Shown here: piece by piece, positions 1-9,348 of the stretch
Numbering within the stretch: the stretch's first letter is position 1
How the letters are laid out: the number at the start of each line of letters is the position of its first letter
The notes under the pieces: model-generated
The model's database searches: none
The model's input: the letters and a program-made list of their open reading frames with translations, nothing else
What the model was told of the DNA's origin: nothing
Assembly: GCF_011604685.1 (NCBI RefSeq)
Contig: NZ_CP050063.1
Coordinates: forward strand, 4,796,501-4,860,500
DNA length: 64,000 bases
Direction of reading: 5' to 3'
Source of the DNA: Spirosoma aureum
GTDB lineage: Bacteria; Bacteroidota; Bacteroidia; Cytophagales; Spirosomataceae
Made by a program: the position numbers and the translations under genes

Positions 1-239
1 CTAAACGAGGCTGCCCGATTGGTCGTCGTAGTCGGTTTGTACGTTCCAGCCGCTACCCAGAACTGTGTTCCGGCCGTTGCGATGGCTACACGATTAACTA
101 ATTGCGCTCCAGATAGCGAATTAGCCCAGGAATTACCAGAGCCAGTACCAGATCCAGATGGGGTTACATAGACAATAGGTTGAGCGAATGAAAACAGTGA
201 TAAAAATATATAGAAAATAAGAAAGGAAAGCTTTTTCAT
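1..239 (-). CDS. Secreted surface protein, N-terminal fragment
   Basis: About 79 codons are visible; the gene leaves the window at base 1 with no stop. It opens with a lysine start and a hydrophobic signal peptide ending SFAQ. The mature part carries the pattern YVTPSGSGTGSG, NSWANSL, then FWVAAGTYKPT. That pattern is common at the start of large Bacteroidota exported proteins with right-handed beta-helix or gliding/T9SS-cargo layouts. The start was set at the only ATG ahead of the signal peptide. The function cannot be read from this fragment; export is the secure part of the call. Confidence 0.75.
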   Translation of the reverse strand, partial: MKKLSFLIFYIFLSLFSFAQPIVYVTPSGSGTGSGNSWANSLSGAQLVNRVAIATAGTQFWVAAGTYKPTTTTNRAASF

Positions 240-269
240 AAAAGTTGAAATAAAGTATGCTAATGCGAA

Positions 270-277
270 CAAACTTA
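270..277 (-). promoter_or_regulatory. Candidate -7 element for the exported protein
   Basis: The minus strand reads TAAGTTTG, a full match to the Bacteroidota TAnnTTTG -7 element, 31 bases ahead of the start at 239. No good TTG -33 partner is visible at the usual distance, so this is a weak call. Confidence 0.35.
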
Positions 278-461
278 AATAAAAATAACCTATTTAAGTC
301 GAATTCAGTACCGAATTTGGTGGAAACTCCAGTAAGTGCATGGATTACCTTATAGACTTGAATTTATTGATTGGGTAACAGGATTACGATTATCAAAATA
401 AAATCAGTGAAATTTACGTACTCATAAAGACTACACTGATCCGCCGAAGCGGTTAACGATA

Positions 462-1043
462 ATGTTGCTGACTACCCATACGCCCGAACCCCATGCCAAG
501 CCCCGTTTCGACGATATCTTCATGGAGTTGGCCGTTAACCTCGCCCGACGGTCACATTGTATCAAAGCGCAGGTTGGCGCGGTGCTGACCCGCGATACCC
601 GGATCATTTCCATTGGCTACAATGGCCCACCGGCAGGAACGCACAATTGTGATGAAGAATTTCAGGGCGCTGGTTGTCCCCGCGATTCCAAAGGGTCCTG
701 TTCGCTGGCCTTGCATGCCGAAGAAAACGCAATACTTTATGCTGCCAAAAATGGCTCTGAGATCGAGGGGGCAACAATTTATGTAACGCTGTCGCCCTGT
801 ATTGCCTGCGCCAGAATAATCTATAGCATGAAAATCGCCCGGGTGATCTACCTCCATTCATATGCTGAATACAAGGGAATTCCATCGGATGAAGGCGTCG
901 ATTTCCTGCGCCGGTTTGGAGTTACAGTTGAACAGTATGAACCCGGCGAAGGCGTAACGCTACTGGCCGAACCGCCCCTGTCAGGTCCGGCTAACGCTCA
1001 GAAAACCGCCGGAACGCCGGAACGCGATTCGACTTTACGATGA
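462..1043 (+). CDS. dCMP deaminase (ComE-type cytidine/deoxycytidylate deaminase)
   Basis: The 193-residue protein has the zinc cytidine-deaminase signature: HAEEN supplies the first zinc ligand and catalytic glutamate, and PCIAC supplies the two cysteines. The upstream GYNGPPAGTHNCDEE segment is typical of dCMP deaminases, which make dUMP for thymidylate synthesis in the cytosol. The start at 462 puts the usual short lead before the conserved RFDDIFMELA segment. The C-terminal 30 residues are a low-complexity tail. The stop overlaps the next gene's ATG (ATGA), so the two are probably translated together. Confidence 0.9.
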   Translation: MLLTTHTPEPHAKPRFDDIFMELAVNLARRSHCIKAQVGAVLTRDTRIISIGYNGPPAGTHNCDEEFQGAGCPRDSKGSCSLALHAEENAILYAAKNGSEIEGATIYVTLSPCIACARIIYSMKIARVIYLHSYAEYKGIPSDEGVDFLRRFGVTVEQYEPGEGVTLLAEPPLSGPANAQKTAGTPERDSTLR

Positions 1044-1642
1044 ATATTCTGGCGCATGGTTATCTGTCAGCTAGAAACGACGGGTTATTGATCGGAAATT
1101 TTATCGGTGATTTCATTAAGGGAGATCCTACCCATCCGCGGCATAAACTTACACCCGACGAAGTGGCGGGCGTTCGCTTACACCGCGAAATCGACACATT
1201 TACGGACGCGCATCCCGATGTTGCGGCTGTCCGTGAGCTATTGCATCCGCGCTGCCATAAGTACGCAGGAGTGGCTGTCGATGTGTTTTTTGATCATTTT
1301 TTAGCTCGTAATTTCGATCAGTTGACCGGCGAGTCCTTACCTGATTTTACCCGGTATTTTTATACTGCCCTTCAGCGGCTTTCACCCCGTTTCCCGACGC
1401 CAGCAGCGCGTATGCTCAATGCACTGGTTCGCTATGATTGGGTAACGGGCTACCAGACTACCGAAGGTATCGACCAATCGCTGAAAGGCATTTCGCGTCG
1501 GACAGCCTTTCCGTCGGGTCTGGATACGGCAATTGCCGATTTGGTCCTTTATTATGACCAGATTGCCGAACACTTTACGCATTTCTGGCCGGAATTGGTT
1601 GCCCACGTTGAGCAAACACGAATACAGCTGTCAAAAGCATAA
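1040..1642 (+). CDS. ACP phosphodiesterase family protein (AcpH/DUF479)
   Basis: The 200-residue protein begins MNILAHGYLS, the hallmark of the acyl-carrier-protein phosphodiesterase family. It also has the conserved NFIGDFIKG and LHREIDTFTD stretches and the VAVDVFFDHFLA segment, whose histidines and aspartates belong to an HD-like metal site. Family members remove 4'-phosphopantetheine from ACP, though many Bacteroidota members are untested. It overlaps the deaminase gene by 4 bases and faces the fucosidase gene 47 bases away. Confidence 0.85.
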   Translation: MNILAHGYLSARNDGLLIGNFIGDFIKGDPTHPRHKLTPDEVAGVRLHREIDTFTDAHPDVAAVRELLHPRCHKYAGVAVDVFFDHFLARNFDQLTGESLPDFTRYFYTALQRLSPRFPTPAARMLNALVRYDWVTGYQTTEGIDQSLKGISRRTAFPSGLDTAIADLVLYYDQIAEHFTHFWPELVAHVEQTRIQLSKA

Positions 1643-1689
1643 AAAGGAGAATTGGCAAAGCGGGCAATGTATCGACTACACTCTGATTG

Positions 1690-3465
1690 TCAATTAATTG
1701 GTCCTGGCGGAAACAGCTGGAATTCGCGGATGCCGATACTCCCTACGGACTCCTGAATAACCAGTCTGAATCGTTTTGCCGTAACAGGAGTAATGGACTT
1801 TCGCCACTCGCTACCGGGTTGCTGGCCACTCGCTAGCGTAAACCATTGCTGATCTTTTTCGTATTGAATGGCAAATCGTCCGATCTGTGGGGTTAAAGCT
1901 GATGTTTTAGCAGGGATGAACGCATTAACCACCACCTGGCCAACTCGCTGAGGCTGGCCAAGATCAATTTCGAGCCAGCCAGTTGAGTTAAATAGCGCCT
2001 GTAGTTTTGCCGATTGAAAAGAAAGGTCGGTGCCATAATAGTTGTCAAAGTGAACATCACTACGACGCCCTAATTTCCAGTAAGTTTTTGGGTCATCGTC
2101 GACAGTTGCAGTAGCATTATGTAGGAAAGTACTAAGTTCGCTGGACGCTTTGGCTGATTTAGTATAGGCCAGCGAACCCGTTTTTGAGAACGGCCGAATG
2201 AGTGATAAAGTAGTCGCCGGTCGATCGAGGGTGATCGCAATGATTGTGGCGATTGAATCGCGCAAGGTTACTGGAATCACTAGTTCCAGATTTTCTTTAT
2301 GCTGACGGAAGGTTACCGAACCGCCATTTAATAAGGTAGCCTGTTTGATTGGTACAGGTAAGGCTGGGAGCACGAATGTTCCATCGGTTACCGTCAGAAT
2401 ATGCAGAAAAATTTTATTAGCCTTTTGCGTACAGACATAAGAATCGGTTGGTGTATAAGGGCCACCGGCTGTGCCATAAATAGCTTCCGAACGGGGCTTA
2501 ATCCAGGAACCAAGTTCATAAAGACGGTTTGTGAAAAGGGAAGGAAACTGTCCCAGACTGTCGGGGCCAACGTTTAGCAGTAAATTGCCGTTGCTGCCTA
2601 CACAACGCAACAATGTGTGTACCGACTCGCTCAGGCTCCGGGGCGTATCGCCAAATTTCCAAGCCCATTGGTGTCCCATATTCGTACAGGTTTCCCAGGG
2701 AGTTTGCCCAAAGCCTGCTACAAACCCTTCTGGTGTTGCATAATCACCATAGGTGCCGGGTTGACTGTGTGATTCATCGGGACTAAAGACTTCCAGTCGG
2801 TTGTTCAGAATAATACCCGGTTGTAGCCGATGAACCAGCTCATAAACCTGTTTCGGATTGGCAGGAGAGGGTGAGCCTTCATAGTCGAACCACAACAGAT
2901 CAATCGTACCATAATTAGTCAGTAATTCGGTAAGCTGGGTCATCATCCGGCCAACAAACTCGTTGTTGCTGGCCGGATTGCGGCAGTCGGGGTCTTTCCA
3001 GTCGGCCAGAGAAAAATACCAGCCAATCTTAAGACCTGCTTCGTGCGCAGCATCGGCCAGCTCTTTGCAGACATCCCGCCCGAATGGAGCCGACATGATG
3101 TTGTACGCTGTGGATTTCGTGTTCCAGAGGCAGAAACCATCGTGGTGTTTGGCGGTGAGCACAACGTACTTCATACCTCCGGCCTTTGCCTGGGCTACCC
3201 ACTCTTTGGCATTGAAGCGGGTAGGGTTGAATCGCCGGTAAAGCGAGTCATACCGGTTTTTACCGTAATCAGTTCGAGACCAGCTAATTTCTTTGCCGAT
3301 AAGCGAGATCGGACCCCAGTGAATAAACAGGCCAAATCGGGCATCTCGCCACCAGTTTAGCCGTTGGTCCTGCGTCGAGGCTGACTGAGCCATCAGGCTG
3401 ATTGTCAGCATGATCAACGTTGTAGAAAGGCAAAGCGAACGAATGGTAGAGACGGGCATAAACAC
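1690..3465 (-). CDS. Alpha-L-fucosidase, GH29, with C-terminal F5/8-type module
   Basis: The 591-residue exported glycosidase removes alpha-L-fucose from glycans. A signal peptide covers about residues 1-27. The GH29 barrel opens with WWRDARFGLFIHWG, and the motif LLWFDYEG places the expected nucleophile at Asp194. KHHDGFCLWNT near residue 106 is a conserved sugar-binding loop. Residues from about 445 to 585 look like a discoidin (F5/8 type C) carbohydrate-binding module. The start could also be the ATG two codons later. It stands alone; the downstream pair on the same strand begins more than 90 bases away and the convergent neighbour is unrelated. No SusC/SusD pair is present. Confidence 0.92.
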   Translation of the reverse strand: MFMPVSTIRSLCLSTTLIMLTISLMAQSASTQDQRLNWWRDARFGLFIHWGPISLIGKEISWSRTDYGKNRYDSLYRRFNPTRFNAKEWVAQAKAGGMKYVVLTAKHHDGFCLWNTKSTAYNIMSAPFGRDVCKELADAAHEAGLKIGWYFSLADWKDPDCRNPASNNEFVGRMMTQLTELLTNYGTIDLLWFDYEGSPSPANPKQVYELVHRLQPGIILNNRLEVFSPDESHSQPGTYGDYATPEGFVAGFGQTPWETCTNMGHQWAWKFGDTPRSLSESVHTLLRCVGSNGNLLLNVGPDSLGQFPSLFTNRLYELGSWIKPRSEAIYGTAGGPYTPTDSYVCTQKANKIFLHILTVTDGTFVLPALPVPIKQATLLNGGSVTFRQHKENLELVIPVTLRDSIATIIAITLDRPATTLSLIRPFSKTGSLAYTKSAKASSELSTFLHNATATVDDDPKTYWKLGRRSDVHFDNYYGTDLSFQSAKLQALFNSTGWLEIDLGQPQRVGQVVVNAFIPAKTSALTPQIGRFAIQYEKDQQWFTLASGQQPGSEWRKSITPVTAKRFRLVIQESVGSIGIREFQLFPPGPIN

Positions 3466-3562
3466 AGAGTCAATGTCGCTGTTGGTAAGGGTGTCGTTAT
3501 AATTCTATACACATAGAAGCAACGCTCAACAGTTTTTTACCACTAACCTAAACGGTTCTTTG

Positions 3563-4294
3563 TTATTTCTTCCACAATTTATCCGTCAGCACTTTAGCCA
3601 TGACCTGATCGCGATAGTTCCGGCTGATTGGAATACGGTTTGTTTTGATAAAGATTTCATTCCCCTCGATCGAATCAATTTTTTTCGTAGAAACGATGAA
3701 GGATTTATGCACCCGGATAAACGATTGATCCGGTAAATTCTCCTCCAGGTTTTTTAGATTCAGGAGCGTTACGTATTTACTTTTACTGGTAAAGATGGTC
3801 ACATAGTTTTGCAATCCTTCCGCATACAGAATATCGTCGAAGTATATTTTTTCGTATTTATTCCCGCATTTGATAAAGAAATAATCATTACTTTCTTCCC
3901 CTTTTTGTGGATTTGCCGATGCAGATCTGGTAAGGAGCCGGTGATATTCTTTCGCTTTATTGGCCGACTTGAAAAAACGATCGAACGTGATTGGTTTTAA
4001 CAGATAATCCAGCACATTTAACTGAAAACCTTCCAGCGCAAAACTGGGGTAAGCCGTTGTAATAATTACCATGGGTGGATGCTCTACGATTTTTAAAAAA
4101 TCGATGCCGTTCATTTTCGGCATCTGAATATCCAGGAAAATCAAATCCGTGGGTTGCCGATCCAATAACGTGATGAGCTCAAGCGGATTTTCGCAGGTAT
4201 CGGTCAAGTGCAAAAAATCCACTTCCCGTACGTAACTGGCCAGTCCCTCCCTGGCTAATGGTTCATCATCGATAATGACACAATTGAGTTTCAT
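3563..4294 (-). CDS. LytTR-family response regulator
   Basis: The 243-residue protein has an N-terminal receiver domain (about 1-120; acidic pocket IIDDE, phosphoacceptor Asp55 in FLDIQMPK) and a C-terminal LytTR DNA-binding domain (about 135-240; FIRVHKSFIVS is the typical core). It should be phosphorylated by the kinase encoded just upstream and act on direct-repeat promoters. Its start overlaps the kinase stop by 4 bases, so the pair is translationally coupled. Target genes cannot be named from the sequence. Confidence 0.93.
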   Translation of the reverse strand: MKLNCVIIDDEPLAREGLASYVREVDFLHLTDTCENPLELITLLDRQPTDLIFLDIQMPKMNGIDFLKIVEHPPMVIITTAYPSFALEGFQLNVLDYLLKPITFDRFFKSANKAKEYHRLLTRSASANPQKGEESNDYFFIKCGNKYEKIYFDDILYAEGLQNYVTIFTSKSKYVTLLNLKNLEENLPDQSFIRVHKSFIVSTKKIDSIEGNEIFIKTNRIPISRNYRDQVMAKVLTDKLWKK

Positions 4295-5424
4295 ACGGGT
4301 ATGCCGGAAATGGGTAAGGGTGATGCTTGCATGGATTCCGTCAGGGTCAGCCGCAGCTTCACCTCAAACAGGTTCGGGTCCTGATGAATAGCCAGCTCAT
4401 ATTGATCCGGATACAGGAGATCCAAACGGCGTTGCACGTTTTGCAGGCCAATACCCCCGTACTTAACCACATCATTGACCATCTCGATGGAAGTACTATT
4501 AGCCACAAAAAAATCGAGTTGCTGATTATTCAGTTCTAATTTAATGACGATCCAGTTAAGCCCGTCATTGTGTCGCGAAACATGCTTAAACGCATTTTCA
4601 ACGAAGGTCATCAGGATAAAAGGAGCAATTTTTAAATGAGCCGTAAAGCGAGGTTCGATGTCGAACGTCAGTTGCATGTTCGTATTCTGTCGCAGTTTTT
4701 CCAGTTCAATGAAATTTTCCAGATAGCTGATTTCCTTGTCCAGGGGAATCAGCTGATCATTGCATTCGTACAATTGATACCGTAGTAATTCAGAAAATTT
4801 GGCCAAGGAGTCGGAGGCCATATTGGGGTTTTTATGAATCAGAAAGAAGATGGAATTGATGGTATTAAACAGGAAATGCGGGTTGAACTGGTTTTTCAGA
4901 AATTTCAATTCGGTTTCCAGTTTCTCTTTTTCAAGCAATTGTTGCCGCTGTCTGGTCTGAATCCAGTTTTTGGTCAGTTTAATACTCATACCCAGCGTCA
5001 CACTGGCAACTGTTGAGGGCAACGCATTTCCCAAAAAGGTATTGAAGCAGGCCGATTTGCCAAACAGTTCTGCAATGGTTTTACCGCTGATGTAGGCGCT
5101 GAAATAATAGCCCCCGACAATGCATAGGGTAGCGCACAAAACCGTCAGGGTTAAATAGATGATGTAGCTGGTTACCCGGTTTTTTTCGAGATACCTCGGA
5201 AGTAGAAAATATAAGTTGAAATAGACCGCCAATGCCTGAAAAATGACATAGAAGCTGTATTTAAGCGCGTAAGGTACGATAACTATCGTCTGGAAGACTT
5301 TTACCGGGTTGCCCAGCGTAACGACCCACCATAGGTAGTGGTACAGAAACCAGAACGGCAAGTGATATAATTTGTATCTAAAAAACCAGTTTTTCTCTGG
5401 CTGATGAATTGATAAAACATTCAT
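4291..5424 (-). CDS. LytS-type sensor histidine kinase
   Basis: The 377-residue membrane kinase has four or so hydrophobic segments in residues 20-150 and no large extracytoplasmic domain. A short coiled stretch at about 155-178 precedes the His_kinase domain. The phosphoacceptor is His183 in QFNPHFLFN. The N-box is in FVENAFKH, and GGIGLQNVQRRL is the ATP-lid glycine motif. It is the first gene of the two-gene operon with the LytTR regulator. The signal it senses is unknown. Confidence 0.93.
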   Translation of the reverse strand: MNVLSIHQPEKNWFFRYKLYHLPFWFLYHYLWWVVTLGNPVKVFQTIVIVPYALKYSFYVIFQALAVYFNLYFLLPRYLEKNRVTSYIIYLTLTVLCATLCIVGGYYFSAYISGKTIAELFGKSACFNTFLGNALPSTVASVTLGMSIKLTKNWIQTRQRQQLLEKEKLETELKFLKNQFNPHFLFNTINSIFFLIHKNPNMASDSLAKFSELLRYQLYECNDQLIPLDKEISYLENFIELEKLRQNTNMQLTFDIEPRFTAHLKIAPFILMTFVENAFKHVSRHNDGLNWIVIKLELNNQQLDFFVANSTSIEMVNDVVKYGGIGLQNVQRRLDLLYPDQYELAIHQDPNLFEVKLRLTLTESMQASPLPISGIPV

Positions 5425-5816
5425 TTCGTAAGGCTTTCGGGAGACCTTTACCTAACTGTGCTGACTAAAAGGGGGTTGCTGTTCCGAAAGTACAAAAATC
5501 CAGCTGAGTTCGTGCTTTTGATCGATAAACGGAAGGTACCAATTGACGAAACGCGTTCCCAACTACACGACCAGCAGAATTGGGGGCATCTGCCGATTCC
5601 TAGTCCGTTTTACTGGATTTCAGGCAGTTGGTCAAGTATAGTGCGACGATCGTCATTCATTCTTTTTTTGGTATTCATCATGCCTTCTTTTTGAGTAATA
5701 AGTCTGTTACCAACCGTCGCTGAGCGCCTTTCCTTTCAGGATCAGAAACGGTAAATCCTGTCACTACTCGATCTGTTTCTTGCCGGATAACTATACTGTA
5801 CCCACTTCTCATAACC
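5425..5816. other. Intergenic region between divergent units
   Basis: This 392-base gap separates the LytS gene and the esterase-like gene, which point away from each other, so promoters for both must lie here. I see no full TAnnTTTG element. A 78-codon open frame at 5458-5694 on the plus strand has no recognisable product and is not called. Confidence 0.5.
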
Positions 5817-6950
5817 ATGAATACCTATATAACTAGAACAAAATTCATTCTTGCCCTTGTAGCACTTCTACATGTAATAGCTAACGATGCAGTCGCACAA
5901 CCCAACGTAGCAAAGAACCTGGTTAAGGAGGTGCGTGTCAGTAATGTGGAAATAAAACACGGTACTCTGAGCACGGAAAAACTGGCATCAACCATCCTCC
6001 GGGATAACCGAATTGGCCTTGATACAAACCGTGATATCAAGGTTTATCTGCCACCAGGTTATGCTAATTCCAGCAAGTCTTATCCAGTCGTCTATTACTG
6101 CCACAGTATTTTCACGAATGCGGAAAAGCTAGTTGGAGATGGTACGATCATTAATCTGCTGGAGCGCGGCTTTGCGAATGGTGTTGTAAATGAGTTCATT
6201 TTCGTGGTTGCCGATTACAGCACACCAACGACCGGCAGTATTTATGAAAATTCACCTGTCAGTGGCCGCTGGCTCGATTTTACGACCGACGAGCTGGTCC
6301 CTTTTATAGATGGCCGATTTCGTACCCTTCGTCACCGCGATAGCCGTGCGCTGGCTGGCGACTTTATGGGCGGACGGGGCGTGTTAAAGCTGGCGATGGT
6401 GCGCCCTGACCTTTTCAGCGTGGTCTATGCGCTGCACCCGGTAGCTACCGGAATCGGCTTTTTGCCCTGGTCCTCGGTTGACATCGACTGGAAAAAAATT
6501 CATCGGGCGAAATCGTTTGCCGATCTGAAAGGCGATGGGCGGGCACAAATCTTCGTAACCGTCAGCCAGGCTTACCTGCCCAACATGAATCGACCTCCGT
6601 TTTATTGTGATTTCTTTACGGAGCTCGAAAACGGTGAGACGAAACTCAACGTCGAAAATACCAGAAAGTCAAAAAGAGGCTTCCATCTCGAAGAAACACT
6701 CGACGAGTCGGTTGAGAATCTACAAACCATGCGCGGCATCGCCATCGACTGGGGTCGCTTCGATCCGAACCAGGACCATGTGCAGTCCAATCGAGTGTTC
6801 AGCCGGAAACTTGAGGATTTGGGAATCGAACACGAAGCCGAGGAGTATCGGGGTAACCCTTGGAACAGGAACTGGACCGAAAATGGCCGGTTCTATGCAC
6901 GAGTGCTCCCCTTTCTTGCCCGATATCTCGTATTTGATGTCAACCAATAA
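5817..6950 (+). CDS. Secreted esterase-fold protein with altered catalytic residues
   Basis: The 377-residue exported protein has a signal peptide ending DAVAQ at about residue 28. It follows the putative-esterase (esterase D/enterochelin esterase, alpha/beta hydrolase) layout: DIKVYLPPGY, YPVVYYCHS, FIFVVADY, then the elbow region. In this family the elbow reads GxSMGG with serine as nucleophile; here it reads GDFMGG, with Phe183 encoded by TTT at 6363-6365. Near the C-terminus, EEYRGNPWNRNW occupies the place where a catalytic histidine is often found. It may be a non-catalytic binding protein or an inactivated enzyme. The next gene begins 38 bases later and is probably co-transcribed. Confidence 0.8.
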   Translation: MNTYITRTKFILALVALLHVIANDAVAQPNVAKNLVKEVRVSNVEIKHGTLSTEKLASTILRDNRIGLDTNRDIKVYLPPGYANSSKSYPVVYYCHSIFTNAEKLVGDGTIINLLERGFANGVVNEFIFVVADYSTPTTGSIYENSPVSGRWLDFTTDELVPFIDGRFRTLRHRDSRALAGDFMGGRGVLKLAMVRPDLFSVVYALHPVATGIGFLPWSSVDIDWKKIHRAKSFADLKGDGRAQIFVTVSQAYLPNMNRPPFYCDFFTELENGETKLNVENTRKSKRGFHLEETLDESVENLQTMRGIAIDWGRFDPNQDHVQSNRVFSRKLEDLGIEHEAEEYRGNPWNRNWTENGRFYARVLPFLARYLVFDVNQ

Positions 6951-6988
6951 TTGCTCACTCACCCTACATTCTCAAGAAGCTAATCGAC

Positions 6989-7924
6989 ATGATACAGTTT
7001 AGATGGATCATTTTGTTCGTAACAGTAACCATTCTAAAGAGTGCGGGTTTATTCGCCCAATCGGATTTAAAGGCAGATGAAAAGACGATCGCTTTTTTAA
7101 AGCAATTTAGATCCGATTTTTCGAGGAGTATGCTGGAAAAGAATCCATCTCTGATTCAGGCCTATTACGCCGAAACGATTCGGTTGATGCCCGAGTATCA
7201 GAAGACAATCATGGGTAAACGTAATGCCCTATTATACCACAACTCTTTTGCGACACGATTTGCTGTTCAGGAATTTAGAATGAACGAGCTAGAAGTCAAT
7301 GACCTTGGATCGATGGTGGCAGAAATTGGACTTTTCACCCTGAAAATGAACGAGAAACGTACCGGTAAAGCCTTTGATTTAAAGGGTAAGTATGTCAATA
7401 TCTGGGAGAAGGCTGCGAATGGTACAATATTGTTGATGACAGATGCCTGGAATTACAACCATCCGTTGGAGATTGACGATCAGTTGACATTTAAGGAGAT
7501 ACCCGTAGTTGACGTTGCGGTACAGGCACACATGCCAATCACAAACAACATAAGTTTTGAGCTTGCTGCCCTGAACCGCCTGATGGAAGCCACCGTTAGT
7601 CAGCATGACCACCGGATATGGTCTCAGTTTTATGCCGAAGATGGCATGTTTTGCTACACAGGGCATCCTATATACAAGGGTAAGAAAGAACTGGATGCTT
7701 TTCTGGTTGAGCACTGCAAAGGCTTGCCAATTTTCGAAAAACTGGACATACGTAATGATCGCATCGATCATCTGGGAACGTATGTTATTGAATACGCCAG
7801 TCACATAGCTACGGTGAGAAATGGTGACTGGTCGGGCGTTGGGGTTGGAAAAGATTTACGGATCTGGCGGAGGGAAAAAGATGGCTCGCTTAAACTATTC
7901 AGACACATCGGAATGTATGACTAA
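6989..7924 (+). CDS. Secreted two-domain NTF2-like (SnoaL/DUF4440-type) protein
   Basis: The 311-residue protein has a signal peptide ending GLFAQ. Two similar modules follow, about 30-160 and 185-311. Each has a long helix, an AxYAEDG- or YYAETIRLMPEY-like turn, and later strands ending in an IWRRE- or IWEKA-like element. This is the layout of the SnoaL/DUF4440 branch of the NTF2 fold, which binds small molecules or acts as a simple isomerase. Only the fold is supported, not a substrate. It follows the esterase-like gene by 38 bases and probably shares its transcript. Confidence 0.7.
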   Translation: MIQFRWIILFVTVTILKSAGLFAQSDLKADEKTIAFLKQFRSDFSRSMLEKNPSLIQAYYAETIRLMPEYQKTIMGKRNALLYHNSFATRFAVQEFRMNELEVNDLGSMVAEIGLFTLKMNEKRTGKAFDLKGKYVNIWEKAANGTILLMTDAWNYNHPLEIDDQLTFKEIPVVDVAVQAHMPITNNISFELAALNRLMEATVSQHDHRIWSQFYAEDGMFCYTGHPIYKGKKELDAFLVEHCKGLPIFEKLDIRNDRIDHLGTYVIEYASHIATVRNGDWSGVGVGKDLRIWRREKDGSLKLFRHIGMYD

Positions 7925-7950
7925 TTTCCGCTACCAACGTGAACTGAAAT

Positions 7951-9315
7951 TTACGGATTCTCGACCACTACCGGCCTATTTCTGCACCAGAACCAATAAA
8001 AGGGAAGACCAGTAGCGATTAACCCCAGACCCGTTAGCGCTTCGCGGGGCTGATTGATAAGCGTCATCAAGACAAGTAACGTACAGCAACTTAAGAAAAA
8101 TAAAGGTACGATCGGATAACCGATTACCCGATATGGGCGAATGATGTCGGGTTGTTTTTGGCGAAGCAGAATCACGCCAAGAGCAGTGGCCCCGTAAAAT
8201 ATAAACGAGGCAAAAACCAGCATATCGGTCAATTGGTCAAAACTACCCGACCAGACCAGTACAATCGACCAGAAACCCTGAAGTAGAATGGCTACCGAAG
8301 GTGTTTTATAACGGGGATGAATACGGGCAGCCGCTTTAAAAAACAGCCCATCACGCGCCATTGCATAAAAGACCCTGGCTGGCATCAGTATAGAGGCATT
8401 GGTTGAGTTTGAGGTCGTTACCAGGATCAATAATGAAATGAACGTGGCCCCGGCCCAGCCTGCCGCCTGCCGCACGACTTCGACAGCCGCAATTCTATCA
8501 GGTGTGCTGGCAAATTGAACCAGTTTATCAATAGGTAGGACGTATAAATAAACCGCATTCAGGAGTACATAAATGCCAACCACGATACTGGTGCCTACGC
8601 CCAGAGCGATCGGTAGATTTCGTTGCGGGGATTTGATCTCTTCGCCAATATAGCCAATCTGGTTCCATCCTTCATACCCCCAAAATGCACCGAGTGAAGC
8701 GACAACAAGAGAGCCAAGTAAACTACCACGTACATTCAGAACTGGTTCCTGAACAGGCTGAGTAAGGTGGGCCAGGCTACCTGTCTGGGATTGAAACCCC
8801 AGAACAGCAATGATGATGACCGCTACGAATGTCAGGTAAATCAGCGCCCGGCTAAGCCCTTCGGCGAACGATACACCCCGGTAATTGACGAAACTCAAAA
8901 AAACGATGAGCGAGCAGGCAATGAGCTTTACGATTAACTCCGAAGAAGCGCCGTGCGTACCTGTAAGCGAGAGCAATGATTGACCGAATATGTGCGCGAG
9001 AGCGGCAATCGTGGCTGTGCGCATTACCGTGAAAGCTCCCCAGCCATACAGAAACGCAAACAGGCGACCGTAAATATGTCTGAAATAAACGTATTCGCCC
9101 CCCGATTGCGGGAACATACCCGCCATCTCAGCATAGGTTAAGGCACCTGCCAAACTAACAACACCCGCCATCACCCAACAAGCCAGGACCAGTATCGGTG
9201 ATCCTAACTCAGCCGCCATCGGTGCTACTTTTTTGAAAACTCCAGAGCCAACAATTCCACTGACAACCAGTAAAATGGCTTGGTTAAGCGTGATGCTGCG
9301 GGCGAGTTTTGTCAT
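7951..9315 (-). CDS. APC-superfamily amino acid permease
   Basis: The 454-residue protein has about 12 membrane segments. The first, GIVGSGVFKKV, is the conserved unwound substrate-binding helix of the amino acid-polyamine-organocation family. The SGGEYVYFRHIYGRLFAFLYGW segment (split here by a conserved turn) and GYEGWNQIGY are typical of LAT-like amino acid exchangers. It should move amino acids across the inner membrane. It is the last gene of a four-gene operon, 33 bases behind the DUF3445 gene. The partner genes suggest an amino acid or N-modified amino acid substrate, which is inference. Confidence 0.88.
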   Translation of the reverse strand: MTKLARSITLNQAILLVVSGIVGSGVFKKVAPMAAELGSPILVLACWVMAGVVSLAGALTYAEMAGMFPQSGGEYVYFRHIYGRLFAFLYGWGAFTVMRTATIAALAHIFGQSLLSLTGTHGASSELIVKLIACSLIVFLSFVNYRGVSFAEGLSRALIYLTFVAVIIIAVLGFQSQTGSLAHLTQPVQEPVLNVRGSLLGSLVVASLGAFWGYEGWNQIGYIGEEIKSPQRNLPIALGVGTSIVVGIYVLLNAVYLYVLPIDKLVQFASTPDRIAAVEVVRQAAGWAGATFISLLILVTTSNSTNASILMPARVFYAMARDGLFFKAAARIHPRYKTPSVAILLQGFWSIVLVWSGSFDQLTDMLVFASFIFYGATALGVILLRQKQPDIIRPYRVIGYPIVPLFFLSCCTLLVLMTLINQPREALTGLGLIATGLPFYWFWCRNRPVVVENP

Positions 9316-9348
9316 GAAGTTAAGTAAATTTGGTCTGATTATGTTATT

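Noticed and set aside
5458..5694. 78-codon open frame between LytS and the esterase
   Set aside because: No recognised family, no promoter or leader support, and it lies in a promoter region for divergent genes.
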